A stretch of 64,000 nt of DNA from Pseudochelatococcus lubricantis. Its GTDB lineage: Bacteria > Pseudomonadota > Alphaproteobacteria > Rhizobiales > Beijerinckiaceae. Under the pieces are notes generated by a model that was not told the DNA's origin, made no database searches, and worked only from the letters and a program-made list of their open reading frames with translations. The first letter of the stretch is position 1. Each line of letters opens with the position of its first letter. The DNA is taken from NCBI RefSeq assembly GCF_011762225.1, contig NZ_JAASQI010000008.1, forward strand, positions 170,435 to 234,434. Direction: 5' to 3'. Both the position numbers and the translations under genes were made by a program. Shown one piece after another: positions 8,890 through 19,170 of this stretch.

Positions 8890-10068
8890 TCAGCGTTCGA
8901 CGGTCAGCGCGACACCCATGCCGCCGCCGATGCAGAGCGTGGCAAGGCCCTTCTTGGCGTCGCGGCGCTGCATTTCGTAGAGCAGGGTGGTGAGGATGCG
9001 CGCGCCCGAAGCGCCGATGGGGTGGCCGATGGCGATGGCGCCGCCGTTGACGTTCACCTTCGACGTATCCCAGCCGAGATCGCGATTGACCGAGATCGCC
9101 TGTGCGGCGAAAGCCTCGTTGGCCTCGATCAGGTCGAGGTCCTCGACCTTCCAGCCGGCCTTCTCCAGCGCCTTGCGGGCGGAGGGGATGGGGCCGGTGC
9201 CCATGATCGCCGGGTCGACGCCCGCGGTCGCCCACGAGGCGACGCGCGCGAGCACCTTCAGGCCGCGGCGCTCGGCTTCCGCCGCCGTGGTGATGACGAG
9301 CGCTGCCGCGCCGTCGTTGAGGCCGGAGGCGTTGCCGGCGGTGACGGTGCCGTCCTTCGTGAAGGCGGGGCGCAGCTTGGCGACCGCGTCATAGGTCGCG
9401 CCGTCGCGGATGTACTCGTCGGTATCGACGATCACGTCGCCCTTGCGGGACTTCACGGTGACGGGCGCGATCTCGTCCTTGAACTTGCCGGCGTCGCGGG
9501 CGGCTTCCGCCTTGTTCTGCGAGGCGACGGCGAACTCATCCTGCTCCTGGCGGGAGATCTGGTACTTCTGCGCGACGTTCTCGGCGGTCTGGCCCATGTG
9601 GTAGCCGTTGAAGGCTTCCCAGAGGCCGTCCTTGATCATGGTGTCGATGAAGTTCAGGTCGCCCATCTTTTGGCCGGCGCGCAGGTAGGCGGCGTGGGGA
9701 GCGAGCGACATCGATTCCTGGCCGCCCGCGACGATGAACGTGGCGTCGCCCGTGGCGATCTGCTGGGCGCCGAGCGCAACGGCGCGCAGGCCCGAACCGC
9801 AGACCTGGTTCAGCGTCCATGCCGTCTTCTCGACCGGGATGCCGGCGTGAACGGCGGCCTGGCGGGCGGGGTTCTGGCCCTGAGCGGCGGTCAGCACCTG
9901 CCCGAGAATCACTTCGTCGACATCGCCCGCCTCGATACCGGCGCGGGCGATGGCGGCCTGAATGATCTGCGCGCCAAGCTCATGAGCCGGCACGGTTGCG
10001 AAGGAACCGTTGAAGGAGCCGACGGCGGAACGCGCTGCGGCGACGATGACGATATCGTTGAAGGCCAT
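8890..10068 (-). CDS. phaA: Acetyl-CoA C-acetyltransferase (beta-ketothiolase)
   Basis: It condenses two acetyl-CoA to acetoacetyl-CoA, the entry to polyhydroxybutyrate synthesis. The 392-residue thiolase carries the nucleophile Cys90 in [10 protein letters not shown], the [10 protein letters not shown] histidine motif and the second cysteine in [11 protein letters not shown] near the C-terminus. GGAG precedes the ATG at a normal distance. It is divergent from phaR across 329 nt, the arrangement expected if PhaR controls both. Confidence 0.97.
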   Translation of the reverse strand: MAFNDIVIVAAARSAVGSFNGSFATVPAHELGAQIIQAAIARAGIEAGDVDEVILGQVLTAAQGQNPARQAAVHAGIPVEKTAWTLNQVCGSGLRAVALGAQQIATGDATFIVAGGQESMSLAPHAAYLRAGQKMGDLNFIDTMIKDGLWEAFNGYHMGQTAENVAQKYQISRQEQDEFAVASQNKAEAARDAGKFKDEIAPVTVKSRKGDVIVDTDEYIRDGATYDAVAKLRPAFTKDGTVTAGNASGLNDGAAALVITTAAEAERRGLKVLARVASWATAGVDPAIMGTGPIPSARKALEKAGWKVEDLDLIEANEAFAAQAISVNRDLGWDTSKVNVNGGAIAIGHPIGASGARILTTLLYEMQRRDAKKGLATLCIGGGMGVALTVER

Positions 10069-10397
10069 GAGATCAGTCTCCAGTTGAGCGTTTTTTAAAA
10101 AACGTTCTGCGGGGCTTTCTGCCCGGAGCGGGCGGTGAAAATCCTCCCCCCGTCGCTAATGTGGACGCGGCACGTGGGGCGTCAAGCGTTGAAACCGTGA
10201 AGGGGGCGCCCGTATCCCTCGCGAGAGCTGCGGACACCCGTGTGAAACCACACCGAAGCAACGGGTTGCTGCGAAAAGTGTTTGCCAGAACGCGCGAACG
10301 GCCTATCGTCCCCGACTCAGGGGCCGGAGCAATGACTTGCGTCAATTCGCAGGACGCTGCAAAAGACCGGCGGGGACAAGAGACGGTAAGGATGCTC
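10069..10397. other. Divergent phaA/phaR control region
   Basis: This 329-nt region separates phaA and the PhaR repressor gene. It holds the 16-bp A/T palindrome at 10089-10104, a small GC hairpin (GCCCG/CGGGC, 10121-10133) and a 5-bp dyad GTGTG/CACAC at 10240-10253. PhaR-family proteins are known to regulate phasin and PHA genes, so operators are expected here. Assigning any of these dyads to PhaR is inference. Confidence 0.5.
10089..10104. promoter_or_regulatory. Perfect 16-bp palindrome CGTTTTTTAAAAAACG upstream of phaA
   Basis: CGTTTTTT is followed directly by its reverse complement AAAAAACG, 20 nt before the phaA ATG and just ahead of its Shine-Dalgarno sequence. Six T then six A in a GC-rich genome is exceptional. 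It could be an operator in the phaA leader, an A-tract bend, or a terminator-like structure for upstream transcription. Confidence 0.55.
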
Positions 10398-11000
10398 ATG
10401 GCGACCGATAAACAACCCACGGTTATCAAGAAGTACGCTAATCGCCGCCTGTACCACACGGGAACCAGCACTTATGTGACACTCGAGGATCTGGCCGGCA
10501 TGGTGCGCCAGGGAGAAGACTTCATCGTCTTCGATGCGAAGTCGGGAGAGGACATCACCCGCTCGGTGCTGACCCAGATCATCTTCGAGGAAGAGGGCAA
10601 GGAGGGACAGTCCCTGCTGCCGGTCGCCTTCCTGCGCCAGCTCATCCGTTTCTACGGCGACAGCATGGAAGCGCTGGTGCCGAGCTATCTCGAATTCTCC
10701 ATCGAGAATTTCACGCGCGAGCAGCAGAAGCTGCGCGAGAAGATGGCGCAGTCGTTCGGTCCCGCCGCCGCATTCCACGCCATCGAGGAGCAGGTGCGCT
10801 CGAATATGGCGATGTTCAGCGAAGCGCTGCGGCTGTTCACGCCTTTTCCGCAGAAGACAGCCGAGGACGAACGCCGCGTCGTGCCGCCCGTCACCGATGC
10901 GTCTGATCTCGAAGTGCTGAAGAAGCAGATGGCCGACATGCAGGCGCGCCTCGATGCGCTGGTGGGGCGGAAGGGGGAGCAGGACAAAAGCGGCGGCTGA
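10398..11000 (+). CDS. phaR: Polyhydroxyalkanoate synthesis repressor PhaR
   Basis: PhaR binds DNA and nascent PHA granules and represses phasin and PHA genes until polymer appears. The 200-residue protein begins MATDKQPTVIKKYANRRLY, the PHB_acc_N DNA-binding domain, followed by the PHB_acc domain with LPVAFLRQLIRFYGDSM and PSYLEFSIENFTREQ. The C-terminus ends in a short coiled-coil-like segment (LEVLKKQMADMQARLDAL). AAGGA lies 5 nt before the ATG at 10398; an in-frame ATG at 10392 is an alternative. It converges on the GNAT gene with 3 nt between stops. Confidence 0.95.
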   Translation: MATDKQPTVIKKYANRRLYHTGTSTYVTLEDLAGMVRQGEDFIVFDAKSGEDITRSVLTQIIFEEEGKEGQSLLPVAFLRQLIRFYGDSMEALVPSYLEFSIENFTREQQKLREKMAQSFGPAAAFHAIEEQVRSNMAMFSEALRLFTPFPQKTAEDERRVVPPVTDASDLEVLKKQMADMQARLDALVGRKGEQDKSGG

Positions 11001-11003
11001 AAA

Positions 11004-11396
11004 TCAACGGCTGCTTCGCTCAAGGCGAAGCAGCATGCCAACCCGGCGAGCGGGGTCAAGGCCTCGCTCAATCTCCGATTGCAATACAGCAGCAAGGTCT
11101 GGCGGCAGCAAGGCGCCGCTGACTTCGCGAAAACCCAGCGATTCGTAAAACGGTCGGTTGAAAGGCGCGAAGCGGTCGGTCGTCAGCGTGGCCGTCCGCA
11201 AGCCCCTTCGCCTCGTTTCCGCGATGGCCGCCAGTATCAGCGCGCGGCCGATACCGCGCCCCTGCCAGCGCCGCCACACGTCGATCTCGCCGATATAAAG
11301 CGCCCCGTTGCGCGCCTCCGCGGCCAGAAACCCGAGCGGCGCATCGTTTTCATCCGCGGCCACAAACAGCAGGCCATCGGCGGCGCACCGTTCCAT
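11004..11396 (-). CDS. GNAT-family N-acetyltransferase, 5' end unresolved
   Basis: The acetyl-CoA-binding motif A reads VWRRWQGRGIGRALI, followed by TLTTDRFAPFNRPFYESLGF, the typical GNAT beta5-alpha4 region. The only ATG in frame is at 11396, which would omit the first GNAT strand and helix. Coding-like sequence continues upstream in the same frame (RLDELDRLAALEIDAAHALI, about 11448-11507) to the fba stop codon with no ATG, GTG or TTG. An ATG at 11568 lies in another frame. A frameshift, a sequencing error or a rare start codon is possible. Substrate unknown. Confidence 0.75.
   Translation of the reverse strand: MERCAADGLLFVAADENDAPLGFLAAEARNGALYIGEIDVWRRWQGRGIGRALILAAIAETRRRGLRTATLTTDRFAPFNRPFYESLGFREVSGALLPPDLAAVLQSEIERGLDPARRVGMLLRLERSSR
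11010..11034 (+). terminator. Hairpin at the phaR/GNAT convergence
   Basis: GCTGCTTCG (11010-11018) pairs perfectly with CGAAGCAGC (11026-11034) across a 7-nt loop, 10 nt past the phaR stop. It overlaps the last codons of the convergent GNAT gene. No T run follows. Confidence 0.55.
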
Positions 11397-11573
11397 CAGG
11401 TCGCGCTGCGTTGCCGATAGGTCGTCGGGCGGAATGGCGCCAGCCTCGATCAGCGCATGGGCGGCATCGATTTCAAGTGCCGCCAGGCGGTCCAGCTCGT
11501 CAAGCCGCCCGGGCCCGGACAGGGCCGGACCAGACTGCTCTTGCCGGGCGACCGCCGGCCGCGTCCATGCCGA

Positions 11574-12638
11574 TCAGCCGAACGTGGGATCAAGCTCGCC
11601 CGAGGCGTAGCGCTTGGCCATGGTGGACAGCGGCAGCACCTTGATCTTCGAGGCGTTGCCGGCCGTGCCGAACTGTTCGAGACGCAGCTTGCACAGCTTC
11701 GTCATCGCCTCCATGGCGGGCTTCAGGTACTTGCGCGGGTCGAACTCCGCCTTGTCGGTGGCGAGCACCTTGCGGATGGCGCCTGTCATGGCGAGTCGGT
11801 TGTCGGTGTCGATGTTGACCTTGCGCACGCCATGCCGGATGCCGCGCACGATCTCTTCCACCGGCACGCCCCACGTCTGCGGCATCTCGCCGCCGTAGGC
11901 GTTGATGATGTCCTGCAGGTCCTGCGGCACGGACGAGGAGCCGTGCATGACGAGGTGGACATTCGGCAGGCGCTTGTGGATTTCCTCGATGACGTTCATC
12001 GCCAGAATCTCGCCGTCCGGCTTGCGGCTGAACTTGTAGGCGCCGTGCGAGGTGCCCATGGCGATGGCAAGCGCGTCGACCTTGGTCTTCTTCACGAAGT
12101 CGACGGCCTGGTCCGGATCGGTCAGCAACTGGTCGTGCGAGAGCTTGCCCTCGGCGCCGTGGCCGTCTTCCTTGTCGCCCTCGCCGGTTTCCAGCGAGCC
12201 GAGCACGCCGAGTTCACCCTCGACGGAGACGCCGCCCCAGTGGGCGATATCGGAGACGCGCCGGGTGATGCCGACGTTATAATCATAGTCGGCCGGCGTC
12301 TTGCCGTCTGCGAGCAGCGAGCCGTCCATCATCACGGAGGTGAAGCCGTTCTGGATCGCCGTGACGCAGGTGGGCTCACCATTACCGTGGTCGAGATGCA
12401 TGCAGACCGGGATGTGCGGGTAGATTTCCACCAGCGCGTCGATCAGGCGCGCCAGCACGATGTCGTTGGCATAGGCACGCGCGCCGCGGCTCGCCTGGAT
12501 GATGACCGGCGCGTCGACGGCGTCGGCGGCGGCCATGATGGCGAGGCCCTGTTCCATATTGTTGATGTTGAACGCCGGCACGCCATAGCCGTGCTCTGCC
12601 GCGTGGTCGAGAAGCTGCCTCAGGGTAATGCGGGCCAC
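11574..12638 (-). CDS. fba: Class II fructose-bisphosphate aldolase, Calvin-cycle subtype
   Basis: It is a zinc-dependent aldolase interconverting fructose-1,6-bisphosphate with DHAP and glyceraldehyde-3-phosphate. The 354-residue sequence has the class II signatures [13 protein letters not shown] (zinc ligands) and [20 protein letters not shown], then [11 protein letters not shown] and [18 protein letters not shown]. The length and the [10 protein letters not shown] insert match the CbbA-type subgroup. It follows pgk by 75 nt in the tkt-gap-pgk-fba series. No RuBisCO or phosphoribulokinase is in the window, so a purely glycolytic or gluconeogenic role is equally likely. Confidence 0.95.
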   Translation of the reverse strand: MARITLRQLLDHAAEHGYGVPAFNINNMEQGLAIMAAADAVDAPVIIQASRGARAYANDIVLARLIDALVEIYPHIPVCMHLDHGNGEPTCVTAIQNGFTSVMMDGSLLADGKTPADYDYNVGITRRVSDIAHWGGVSVEGELGVLGSLETGEGDKEDGHGAEGKLSHDQLLTDPDQAVDFVKKTKVDALAIAMGTSHGAYKFSRKPDGEILAMNVIEEIHKRLPNVHLVMHGSSSVPQDLQDIINAYGGEMPQTWGVPVEEIVRGIRHGVRKVNIDTDNRLAMTGAIRKVLATDKAEFDPRKYLKPAMEAMTKLCKLRLEQFGTAGNASKIKVLPLSTMAKRYASGELDPTFG

Positions 12639-12713
12639 GATCGTCCTCCTGAACGAAAGGTGTAAGCGTCTGCAATAACTCGCCGACGGCGCAGCGCCAC
12701 CGGCGACCGTTCA

Positions 12714-13943
12714 TCAAGCCTGCCCGGCTGCCGCACGGGCGCGTTCGGCCGCCAGCGACAGGGCGGCGATGCCGGGCAGGGGCTTGCCCTCCAGCCATTC
12801 CAGAAAGGCCCCGCCAGCGGTCGAGACATAGGTGAAATCTTCCACGGCGTTCGCCTTGTTGAGCGCCGCGATGGTGTCGCCGCCGCCGGCCACCGACACG
12901 AGCTTGCGTTGCCGTGTGCGCTCGGCCGCGTGGCGGGCCGCCTCGACGGTGCCCCGGTCGAACGGTTCGAGTTCGAAGGCGCCGAGCGGCCCGTTCCACA
13001 CCAGCGTCACGGCGTCGTCGATGGCGGCGCGCACCCGCTCGATGGACTGCGGGCCGATGTCGAGGATCATGCCGTCGTCGGGAATGGCGTCTAGGCCGTA
13101 GGCATGGCTTTCCGTGCCCGCCTTGAACTCCCACGCCACCACACCGTCGACCGGCAGGATGACGCTGCAGGAGTGCTTTTCGGCCGCATCGAGAATGCGC
13201 AGCGCCGTGGGCGCGAGGTCGCGCTCCGCCAGCGACTTGCCGACAGGCACGCCCTGCGCCAGCAGGAAAGTGTTGGCCATGCCGCCGCCGACCACGAGCG
13301 CGTCGACCCGGGTGACGAGGTTTTCGAGCAGCGCGAGCTTGGTGGAAACCTTCGCGCCGCCGACGATCGCCACCACGGGCCGCTGCGGTGTCTCCAGCCC
13401 CTTCGCCAGCGCCTCCAGCTCCGCCTGCATGGTGCGCCCGGCAAAGGCCGGCAGCACGTGGGCGAGCCCTTCTGTCGAGGCGTGGGCGCGGTGGGCAGTG
13501 GAGAAGGCGTCGTTGACGTAGAGATCGCCAAGCTTCGCAAGGGCCGCGACGAAGGCAGGATCGTTCTTTTCCTCGCCGTCGTGGAAGCGCGTGTTTTCCA
13601 GCAGCACGATGTCGCCGTCGCCGAGCGCAGCAACAGCCTGTTCGGCGGCCTCGCCGACGGCCTCGTCGGCGAAGGCGACGGGCCGCCCGAGGATTTCGGC
13701 GCAGACGGGCGCGAGCGCGCGCAGGCTTTCCTTCGGGTCGCGGCCCTTCGGGCGGCCGAAGTGCGACAGGACGACCACGCGGGCGCCCCTGTCGGCGAGT
13801 TCGCCGACAGTCGTCATGGCGCGGGCGATGCGGGTGGTGTCGGTCACGCGGCCATCGTCATCCGTCGGCACGTTGAGATCGACACGGACGAGCACACGCC
13901 GACCTTTCACATCGGCGTCGTCCAGCGTGCGAAAAGCGGTCAT
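12714..13943 (-). CDS. pgk: Phosphoglycerate kinase
   Basis: It transfers phosphate between 1,3-bisphosphoglycerate and ADP. The 409-residue protein starts [20 protein letters not shown] with [10 protein letters not shown], contains LSHFGRPKG and the hinge and nucleotide region [11 protein letters not shown] near the C-terminus. GGAG is upstream of the ATG with 9-10 nt spacing. An intrinsic terminator separates it from gap upstream, so pgk-fba may also be transcribed from their own promoter. Confidence 0.97.
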   Translation of the reverse strand: MTAFRTLDDADVKGRRVLVRVDLNVPTDDDGRVTDTTRIARAMTTVGELADRGARVVVLSHFGRPKGRDPKESLRALAPVCAEILGRPVAFADEAVGEAAEQAVAALGDGDIVLLENTRFHDGEEKNDPAFVAALAKLGDLYVNDAFSTAHRAHASTEGLAHVLPAFAGRTMQAELEALAKGLETPQRPVVAIVGGAKVSTKLALLENLVTRVDALVVGGGMANTFLLAQGVPVGKSLAERDLAPTALRILDAAEKHSCSVILPVDGVVAWEFKAGTESHAYGLDAIPDDGMILDIGPQSIERVRAAIDDAVTLVWNGPLGAFELEPFDRGTVEAARHAAERTRQRKLVSVAGGGDTIAALNKANAVEDFTYVSTAGGAFLEWLEGKPLPGIAALSLAAERARAAAGQA

Positions 13944-13968
13944 CGGGCATAACTCCGGTCGTGGAAAA

Positions 13969-13988
13969 GGCGCGGCATCCGCCGCGCC
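13969..13988 (-). terminator. Intrinsic terminator after gap
   Basis: On the minus strand an 8-bp GGCGCGGC/GCCGCGCC stem with a 4-nt loop is followed directly by TTTTCC. It starts 9 nt beyond the gap stop and stands between gap and pgk, so the four-gene glycolytic series is not one simple operon. Confidence 0.85.
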
Positions 13989-13996
13989 TCAGGTGA

Positions 13997-15004
13997 TCAG
14001 ATCAACTTGCCGAGGAGAACGGCGACGTCCGACATGCGGTTCGAGAAACCCCATTCGTTGTCGTACCAGCTCAGCACACGCACCAGCTTGCCGTCTATAA
14101 CCTTGGTCTGGTCCAGCGCAAAAATGGACGAGCGCGGATCGTGATTGAAGTCCACCGATACGTTGGGCTGGTCCGTGACGCCGAGAATGCCCTTGAGCGC
14201 CCCGCCAGCGGCGGCCTTGACCGCCTCGTTGATCTCCTGCACCGAGGTCGCGCGGCTTGCGACGAACTTGAAGTCAATGACCGAGACATTGGGGGTCGGC
14301 ACGCGGATCGAGCTGCCGTCGAGCTTGCCGGCGAGTTCCGGCAGCACGAGGCCGACGGCCTTGGCCGCGCCCGTCGAGGTCGGGATCTGCGACAGCGCCG
14401 CCGCGCGTGCACGGTAAAGGTCCTTGTGCACCTGGTCCAGCGAGGGCTGGTCGTTGGTGTAGGAGTGGATGGTGGTCATGAAGCCGCTCTCGATGCCCAC
14501 CGCCTCATGCAGGACCTTGGCAACGGGCGCGAGGCTGTTCGTCGTGCACGACGCATTGGAGATGACGAGGTGCTCCTTCGTCAGCTTGTCGTGGTTCACG
14601 CCGTAGACGACGGTGAGATCGGCGCCGTCGGCGGGCGCCGAGACGATGACGCGCTTCGCGCCGGCCTCAAGGTGCGCGGCCGCCTTGTCACGGGCGGTGA
14701 AAATGCCCGTCGATTCGAGCGCGATGTCGATGCCGAGATCCTTGTGGGGCAGCTGTGCCGGATCGCGCACGGCCGTGACCTTGATCGGCCCGCGGCCCAC
14801 GTCGATGGTGTCGCCGTCGATCTTCACCTCGCCGGGGAACCGCCCGTGCACGGAATCGAAACGCAGCAGGTGGGCGTTCGTCTCCACGGGAGCGAGATCG
14901 TTGATCGCCACGACCTCGATGTCGGTGCGGCCGCTCTCGACAATCGCGCGCAGAATGTTGCGCCCGATACGACCAAACCCGTTGATTGCTACCCGAACCG
15001 CCAT
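13997..15004 (-). CDS. gap: Type I glyceraldehyde-3-phosphate dehydrogenase
   Basis: It oxidatively phosphorylates glyceraldehyde-3-phosphate with NAD(P). The 335-residue protein begins [20 protein letters not shown]. The catalytic Cys is in [13 protein letters not shown], with IHSYTNDQ after it and [13 protein letters not shown] near the C-terminus. The ATG at 15004 has GAGGAGA at good spacing; the frame stays open to a TTG at 15022, which is unlikely. It is preceded by tkt with 69 nt between. Confidence 0.97.
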   Translation of the reverse strand: MAVRVAINGFGRIGRNILRAIVESGRTDIEVVAINDLAPVETNAHLLRFDSVHGRFPGEVKIDGDTIDVGRGPIKVTAVRDPAQLPHKDLGIDIALESTGIFTARDKAAAHLEAGAKRVIVSAPADGADLTVVYGVNHDKLTKEHLVISNASCTTNSLAPVAKVLHEAVGIESGFMTTIHSYTNDQPSLDQVHKDLYRARAAALSQIPTSTGAAKAVGLVLPELAGKLDGSSIRVPTPNVSVIDFKFVASRATSVQEINEAVKAAAGGALKGILGVTDQPNVSVDFNHDPRSSIFALDQTKVIDGKLVRVLSWYDNEWGFSNRMSDVAVLLGKLI

Positions 15005-15073
15005 TTTCTCGTCTCCTCGCAATAGATGCTCACTCGGTTATTCTGGCTCGGCCGAATTTTACAGCCCATATCG

Positions 15074-17065
15074 TCAGCTATTGTGGCGCTTGATCACCTT
15101 TTCGACGACGGCTTCGGGCGTGATGCCGAAATATTTGTAAAGTTCCTTGTAGGGAGCGCTGGCGCCGAAGCCGCTCATACCGACGAAAATGCCGTCCGAA
15201 TCGATCACGGCATCCCAGCCGAAGCGCACGGCCGCCTCGATGGCGACCTTGATCCGGGCGTTGCCGACGACGGCCCTGCGCACGTCTTCCGGCTGTTCGA
15301 GGAAAAGTTCCAGCGACGGCACAGATACGACGCGCGCCGCGATACCCTGTTCCTTCAGCAGTTCCTGCGCCTTGAGCGCGATCTCGACTTCCGAGCCCGA
15401 GGCGAACAGCGAAGCCACCGCCACGCCTTCCGCCGGCGACAGTTCGTAGGCGCCGGTGGCGGAAAGGTTCTGCGGCGCGGGCTCGGTGCGCACGGTCGGC
15501 AGGTTCTGGCGGGTGAGGGCGAGCAGCGTCGGCCCCGTGGTGCGGCCAAGTGCGATCTGCCACGCTTCCGCCGTCTCCACTGCGTCCGCCGGCCGCAGCA
15601 CGCGCAGGTTGGGGATGGCGCGAAGCGCCGCCAGATGCTCGACGGGCTGGTGCGTGGGCCCATCTTCGCCGAGACCGATGGAATCGTGCGTGAACACATA
15701 GATCGCCGGCGTTCCCGTCAGTGCAGCAAGGCGGATTGCCGGGCGCGCGTAGTCGGAGAACACAAGGAAGGTGCCGCCGGCCGGGCGGTAGCCGCCGTGC
15801 AGCAGGATGCCGTTCATTGCCGCGGCCATGCCGTGCTCGCGGATGCCGTAGTGGATGTAGCGCCCCGCATAGTCGCCGGGCGCGATCTCCTTCAGGCCTT
15901 TGGTGCGGGTGTTGTTGGAGGGCGTGAGGTCGGCGGAGCCGAGCAGCAGTTCCGGCACCTCGCCGACAAGCGCTTCCAGCGCCAGCTCGCTCGCCTTGCG
16001 GGTGGCGATGGCCGGCTTTTCGCCGTTGAAGCGGGCCTTCAGCGCATCGATGGCCGCATGCAGGCGCCGCGTGTCGGGCTCGCCGGTGATGCGGCGGGCG
16101 AACTCGGTGCGCACCGCCTCCGACTCGCCGGCGAGCCGCTTCTGCCAGGCCTCGCGCGCCGCCCGCCCGCGTTCGCCGAACGTCCGCCACGCCTTCAGGA
16201 TGCCGTCGGGCACCTCGAACGGGCCGTGGTGCCAGCCGAGGGCCTCCTTGGTGGCGAGTATCTCTTCCGCGCCGAGCGGCTCGCCATGAGCCTTCGACGT
16301 GCCCGCCTTCTTCGGCGAGCCGTAGCCGATGACGGTTTTCGCCGCGATCAGCGTCGGCCGGTCGGCATTGCGCGCGGACTCGATGGCGGCGGCGATCGCG
16401 TCGGGGTCGTGGCCGTCGACATGCACCGCGTGCCAGCCCGCCGATTCGAAGCGCTTCGCCTGATCGACCGAATCGGAGAGCGACAGCGGCCCGTCGATGG
16501 AGATGCCGTTGTCGTCCCACAGCACGATCAGCCGGTTCAGCTTCAGGTGGCCGGCGAAGGCGATGGCCTCCTGGCTGATGCCTTCCATCAGGTCGCCATC
16601 GGAGGCGAGGACATATGTAAAGTGATCGACGAGGCCGTCGCCGTATTCCGCGTTGAGCAGCCGCTCGGCCAGCGCGAAGCCGACCGCCGTGGCGAGCCCT
16701 TGCCCGAGCGGGCCGGTGGTGGTTTCGACACCGGCGGTGACGAAGTTCTCGGGATGGCCGGGCGTCTTCGAATGGAGCTGGCGGAAGTGCCTGATTTCGT
16801 CGAGCGTCACGGAAGGCGCGCCCGTCAGGTACAGCAGCGCGTAGAGCAGCGCGGACCCGTGGCCGGCGGAGAGGATGAATCGGTCGCGGTCCGGCCAGCT
16901 CGGATTGGCGGCGTCGAACTTCAGAAAGCGGGAAAACAGGACCGTCGCGACGTCAGCCATGCCGAGCGGCAGGCCAGGATGGCCGGATTTCGCCTTTTCC
17001 ACCGCGTCGATCGCCAAAGCGCGGATGGCGTTGGCAAGCTCTTTGTGCTCGACTTGTGCTGTCAC
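15074..17065 (-). CDS. tkt: Transketolase
   Basis: This thiamine-diphosphate enzyme moves two-carbon ketol units in the pentose phosphate pathway. A GTG start at 17065 gives 663 residues, matching the family, with AGAGGA about 7 nt upstream. The open frame continues to 17191 but that extra 42-residue segment looks non-homologous. Motifs are [14 protein letters not shown], the TPP-binding [26 protein letters not shown], and [16 protein letters not shown]. It is the first gene of the tkt-gap-pgk-fba series and divergent from the DUF4164-zapA pair. Confidence 0.96.
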   Translation of the reverse strand: MTAQVEHKELANAIRALAIDAVEKAKSGHPGLPLGMADVATVLFSRFLKFDAANPSWPDRDRFILSAGHGSALLYALLYLTGAPSVTLDEIRHFRQLHSKTPGHPENFVTAGVETTTGPLGQGLATAVGFALAERLLNAEYGDGLVDHFTYVLASDGDLMEGISQEAIAFAGHLKLNRLIVLWDDNGISIDGPLSLSDSVDQAKRFESAGWHAVHVDGHDPDAIAAAIESARNADRPTLIAAKTVIGYGSPKKAGTSKAHGEPLGAEEILATKEALGWHHGPFEVPDGILKAWRTFGERGRAAREAWQKRLAGESEAVRTEFARRITGEPDTRRLHAAIDALKARFNGEKPAIATRKASELALEALVGEVPELLLGSADLTPSNNTRTKGLKEIAPGDYAGRYIHYGIREHGMAAAMNGILLHGGYRPAGGTFLVFSDYARPAIRLAALTGTPAIYVFTHDSIGLGEDGPTHQPVEHLAALRAIPNLRVLRPADAVETAEAWQIALGRTTGPTLLALTRQNLPTVRTEPAPQNLSATGAYELSPAEGVAVASLFASGSEVEIALKAQELLKEQGIAARVVSVPSLELFLEQPEDVRRAVVGNARIKVAIEAAVRFGWDAVIDSDGIFVGMSGFGASAPYKELYKYFGITPEAVVEKVIKRHNS

Positions 17066-17281
17066 GGGTGAAATCCTCTGATCGTCAAGTGCGGGTGTGG
17101 AGGAGCGGTCGGGTCCGGTGAACGCAGGCCGCAGGCCATGCTGATGAACTGGCTTGATAGCAGGCTGTATCCCCATGTCAAAAGGGAACATGACAATCAG
17201 ACGTATTGACGCGCGGAAAACTGCCGTTCACCCTGCGGCGAAGTGCGTGTCGTCGTCATGTTCCGGTTCAGGGGCCATATT

Positions 17282-17554
17282 ATGTCGCTTGCGGATGCGT
17301 TGAAAAGGCTCGACGCCGCCGTCGCGGCGCTGGAGAGAGCGACCGTGCGCAGGCTGGAACTGGACCGGCGCGGCGGCGACCTGCCAACCGAGCTTGCGCT
17401 GATGCAGGACGATCGCGCGCGCCTTGCCGTCGAACTCGACGGGACGCTGGCGCGGCTGGCGCAGCTCGAAGCGGTGGCGGGAGACGTCGACGAGCGCCTC
17501 GCCACGGCGCTCGGCAAGGTAGAGAGCGTGCTCGCGGGCGAGCGGGGGATCTGA
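17282..17554 (+). CDS. DUF4164 coiled-coil protein
   Basis: This is a small 90-residue protein that is almost wholly alpha-helical by composition, with heptad-like hydrophobics (LADALKRLDAAVAALE, DDRARLAVELDGTLARL). It matches the DUF4164 family often encoded directly before zapA in alphaproteobacteria. The ATG at 17282 follows AGGGG. Its stop is 2 nt before the zapA start, so the two are translationally linked. A role in division or Z-ring organisation is guessed only from this linkage. Confidence 0.8.
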   Translation: MSLADALKRLDAAVAALERATVRRLELDRRGGDLPTELALMQDDRARLAVELDGTLARLAQLEAVAGDVDERLATALGKVESVLAGERGI

Positions 17555-17556
17555 TC

Positions 17557-17949
17557 GTGTCAGTTGGAAGCGGCGGCACCGTCACGCATGTCAACGTCAC
17601 CATCGCCGGGCGTCCATACCGCATGGCCTGCGACGCCGGCGACGAGGCGCGGATCGTGGCGCTGGCCGCGCGCGTCGATGCGCGGATCGGGGAACTCGCA
17701 TCGGCCTTCGGCACCATCGATGACCTGCGCCTCACCGTCATGGCCGCCTTTTCCATCGCCGACGATCTCGCGTCGGCCGACCGGCGCCTTGTCGAGCGGG
17801 AGGCCGAGATCGCGCAGCTGCAGGAGCAACTCGCCACGGAGAAGGAACGCGCCGGAGCGCAGGAAGCGCAGATCGCCGCCGCCGTCAACGCCGTCGCGGA
17901 GCGGGTGGAGAACATCACGGCCGACTTGACGCCCACCGTGCAGGCGTGA
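17557..17949 (+). CDS. zapA: Cell division protein ZapA
   Basis: ZapA binds FtsZ and bundles protofilaments at the Z-ring. The 130-residue protein starts at a GTG with GGGGGA upstream. The N-terminal ZapA domain is [20 protein letters not shown] followed by [20 protein letters not shown] and [21 protein letters not shown]-terminal coiled coil (about 75-120) follows. The next gene is ruvC after 79 nt, which leaves no room for the 6S RNA gene that follows zapA in many alphaproteobacteria. Confidence 0.9.
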   Translation: MSVGSGGTVTHVNVTIAGRPYRMACDAGDEARIVALAARVDARIGELASAFGTIDDLRLTVMAAFSIADDLASADRRLVEREAEIAQLQEQLATEKERAGAQEAQIAAAVNAVAERVENITADLTPTVQA

Positions 17950-18028
17950 TTGCCGCCGGACGGAGTTTTCCACGGAAGGGCGCGGTTGGACGGATGCGTT
18001 CCCCGTTTGTTTTTGTTACACGGACAGC

Positions 18029-18556
18029 ATGACGGGAAGACACGTGATTCGCATTCTGGGGATCGATCCGGGCTTGCGCCGCACGGGCTGGGGCGCGATC
18101 GCGGTCGACGGGTCGCGATTGTCTTTTCTTGGCTGCGGCTGCGTGGAGTCCGACGGCGCGCTGTCGCTGGCGGAGCGGCTGCGCCAGCTGCACGACGGGC
18201 TCGCGCGGGTGCTCGCCGAGGCCGCTCCGGACGAGGTGGCAGTGGAGGAAACCTTCGTCAACAAGGATGCGCAGGCGACGCTGAAGCTCGGCCATGCGCG
18301 CGCCGTTGCCCTGCTGGTGCCGGCGCTCAGGGGGCTTTCGGTGTCGGAATACGCGGCTAACCAGATCAAGAAGACGGTGGTGGGCGTCGGTCATGCGGAG
18401 AAGGCGCAGATCGCGGCGATGATCCGCGTGCTGCTGCCGCTCTCGAACGCGAGGACGCCCGACGCGGCGGACGCGCTCGCCGTGGCCATCACCCATGCGC
18501 ATCACCGCCGGGCGCGGGCGCTCTCGAACAGCCTGCTGGCGCGGGTGGCCCCATGA
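18029..18556 (+). CDS. ruvC: Holliday junction resolvase RuvC
   Basis: RuvC cuts Holliday junctions bound by RuvAB. The 175-residue protein has the acidic catalytic set in [34 protein letters not shown] and the C-terminal [15 protein letters not shown]. The ATG at 18029 gives a slightly long N-terminus; an in-frame GTG five codons later ([10 protein letters not shown]) is possible. The stop overlaps the ruvA start in an ATGA quartet. Confidence 0.96.
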   Translation: MTGRHVIRILGIDPGLRRTGWGAIAVDGSRLSFLGCGCVESDGALSLAERLRQLHDGLARVLAEAAPDEVAVEETFVNKDAQATLKLGHARAVALLVPALRGLSVSEYAANQIKKTVVGVGHAEKAQIAAMIRVLLPLSNARTPDAADALAVAITHAHHRRARALSNSLLARVAP

Positions 18557-19170
18557 TCGGCAAGCTCAGGGGCATCGTGGATTCGCAGGGCGAGGATCAC
18601 GTCATCCTCGATGTCCATGGCGTTGGCTACATGGTGCATTGTTCCGCCCGCACCCTGCAGGCGCTGCCGCAGGCGGGGGAGACGGCGACGCTCGCCATCG
18701 AGACCGTGGTGCGCGAGGACATGATCCGCCTCTACGGCTTCCGGTCGGAGGCGGAGCGCGAGTATTTCCGCCTGCTGCAGACCGTGCAGGGCGTGGGCGC
18801 CAAGGTGGCGCTGGGAATTTTGACCGCGCTCGATCCCGCCGCGCTTACCGCCGCCATCGCGCGCGCCGACAAGACTGCGCTGGCGCGCGCGCCAGGTGTG
18901 GGGCCGAGGCTCGCGGTGCGCATCGCCACCGAGCTGAAGGACAAGGCGCCGGTCTTCGTGCCCATGCCGGGCGGGCCCGCCGCGCCACTGTCGCCCGCCG
19001 TGGCGGACGATGCGCCGCAGCCGCTGGCGGATGCGGTTTCCGCGCTCGTCAACCTGGGCTATGGCGAGCCGCAGGCCGCGCGTGCCGTGAGCGCGGCGGT
19101 GGAACAGGCGGGTGAGGGCGCCGATGTCGCCCGGCTCATCCGCCTCGCGCTCAGGGAGCTTGCCTCATGA
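18553..19170 (+). CDS. ruvA: Holliday junction branch migration protein RuvA
   Basis: RuvA tetramers bind four-way junctions and load RuvB. The 205-residue protein starts [20 protein letters not shown] (OB fold), has helix-hairpin-helix motifs around [13 protein letters not shown] and [16 protein letters not shown], an Ala/Pro linker, and a C-terminal RuvB-binding domain ([16 protein letters not shown]). It overlaps both ruvC and ruvB by ATGA. Confidence 0.97.
   Translation: MIGKLRGIVDSQGEDHVILDVHGVGYMVHCSARTLQALPQAGETATLAIETVVREDMIRLYGFRSEAEREYFRLLQTVQGVGAKVALGILTALDPAALTAAIARADKTALARAPGVGPRLAVRIATELKDKAPVFVPMPGGPAAPLSPAVADDAPQPLADAVSALVNLGYGEPQAARAVSAAVEQAGEGADVARLIRLALRELAS

Noticed and set aside
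17950..18028. Possible 6S RNA gene after zapA, as in many alphaproteobacteria
   Set aside because: Only 79 nt separate zapA from ruvC, too short for 6S RNA, and no long bulged stem was seen.
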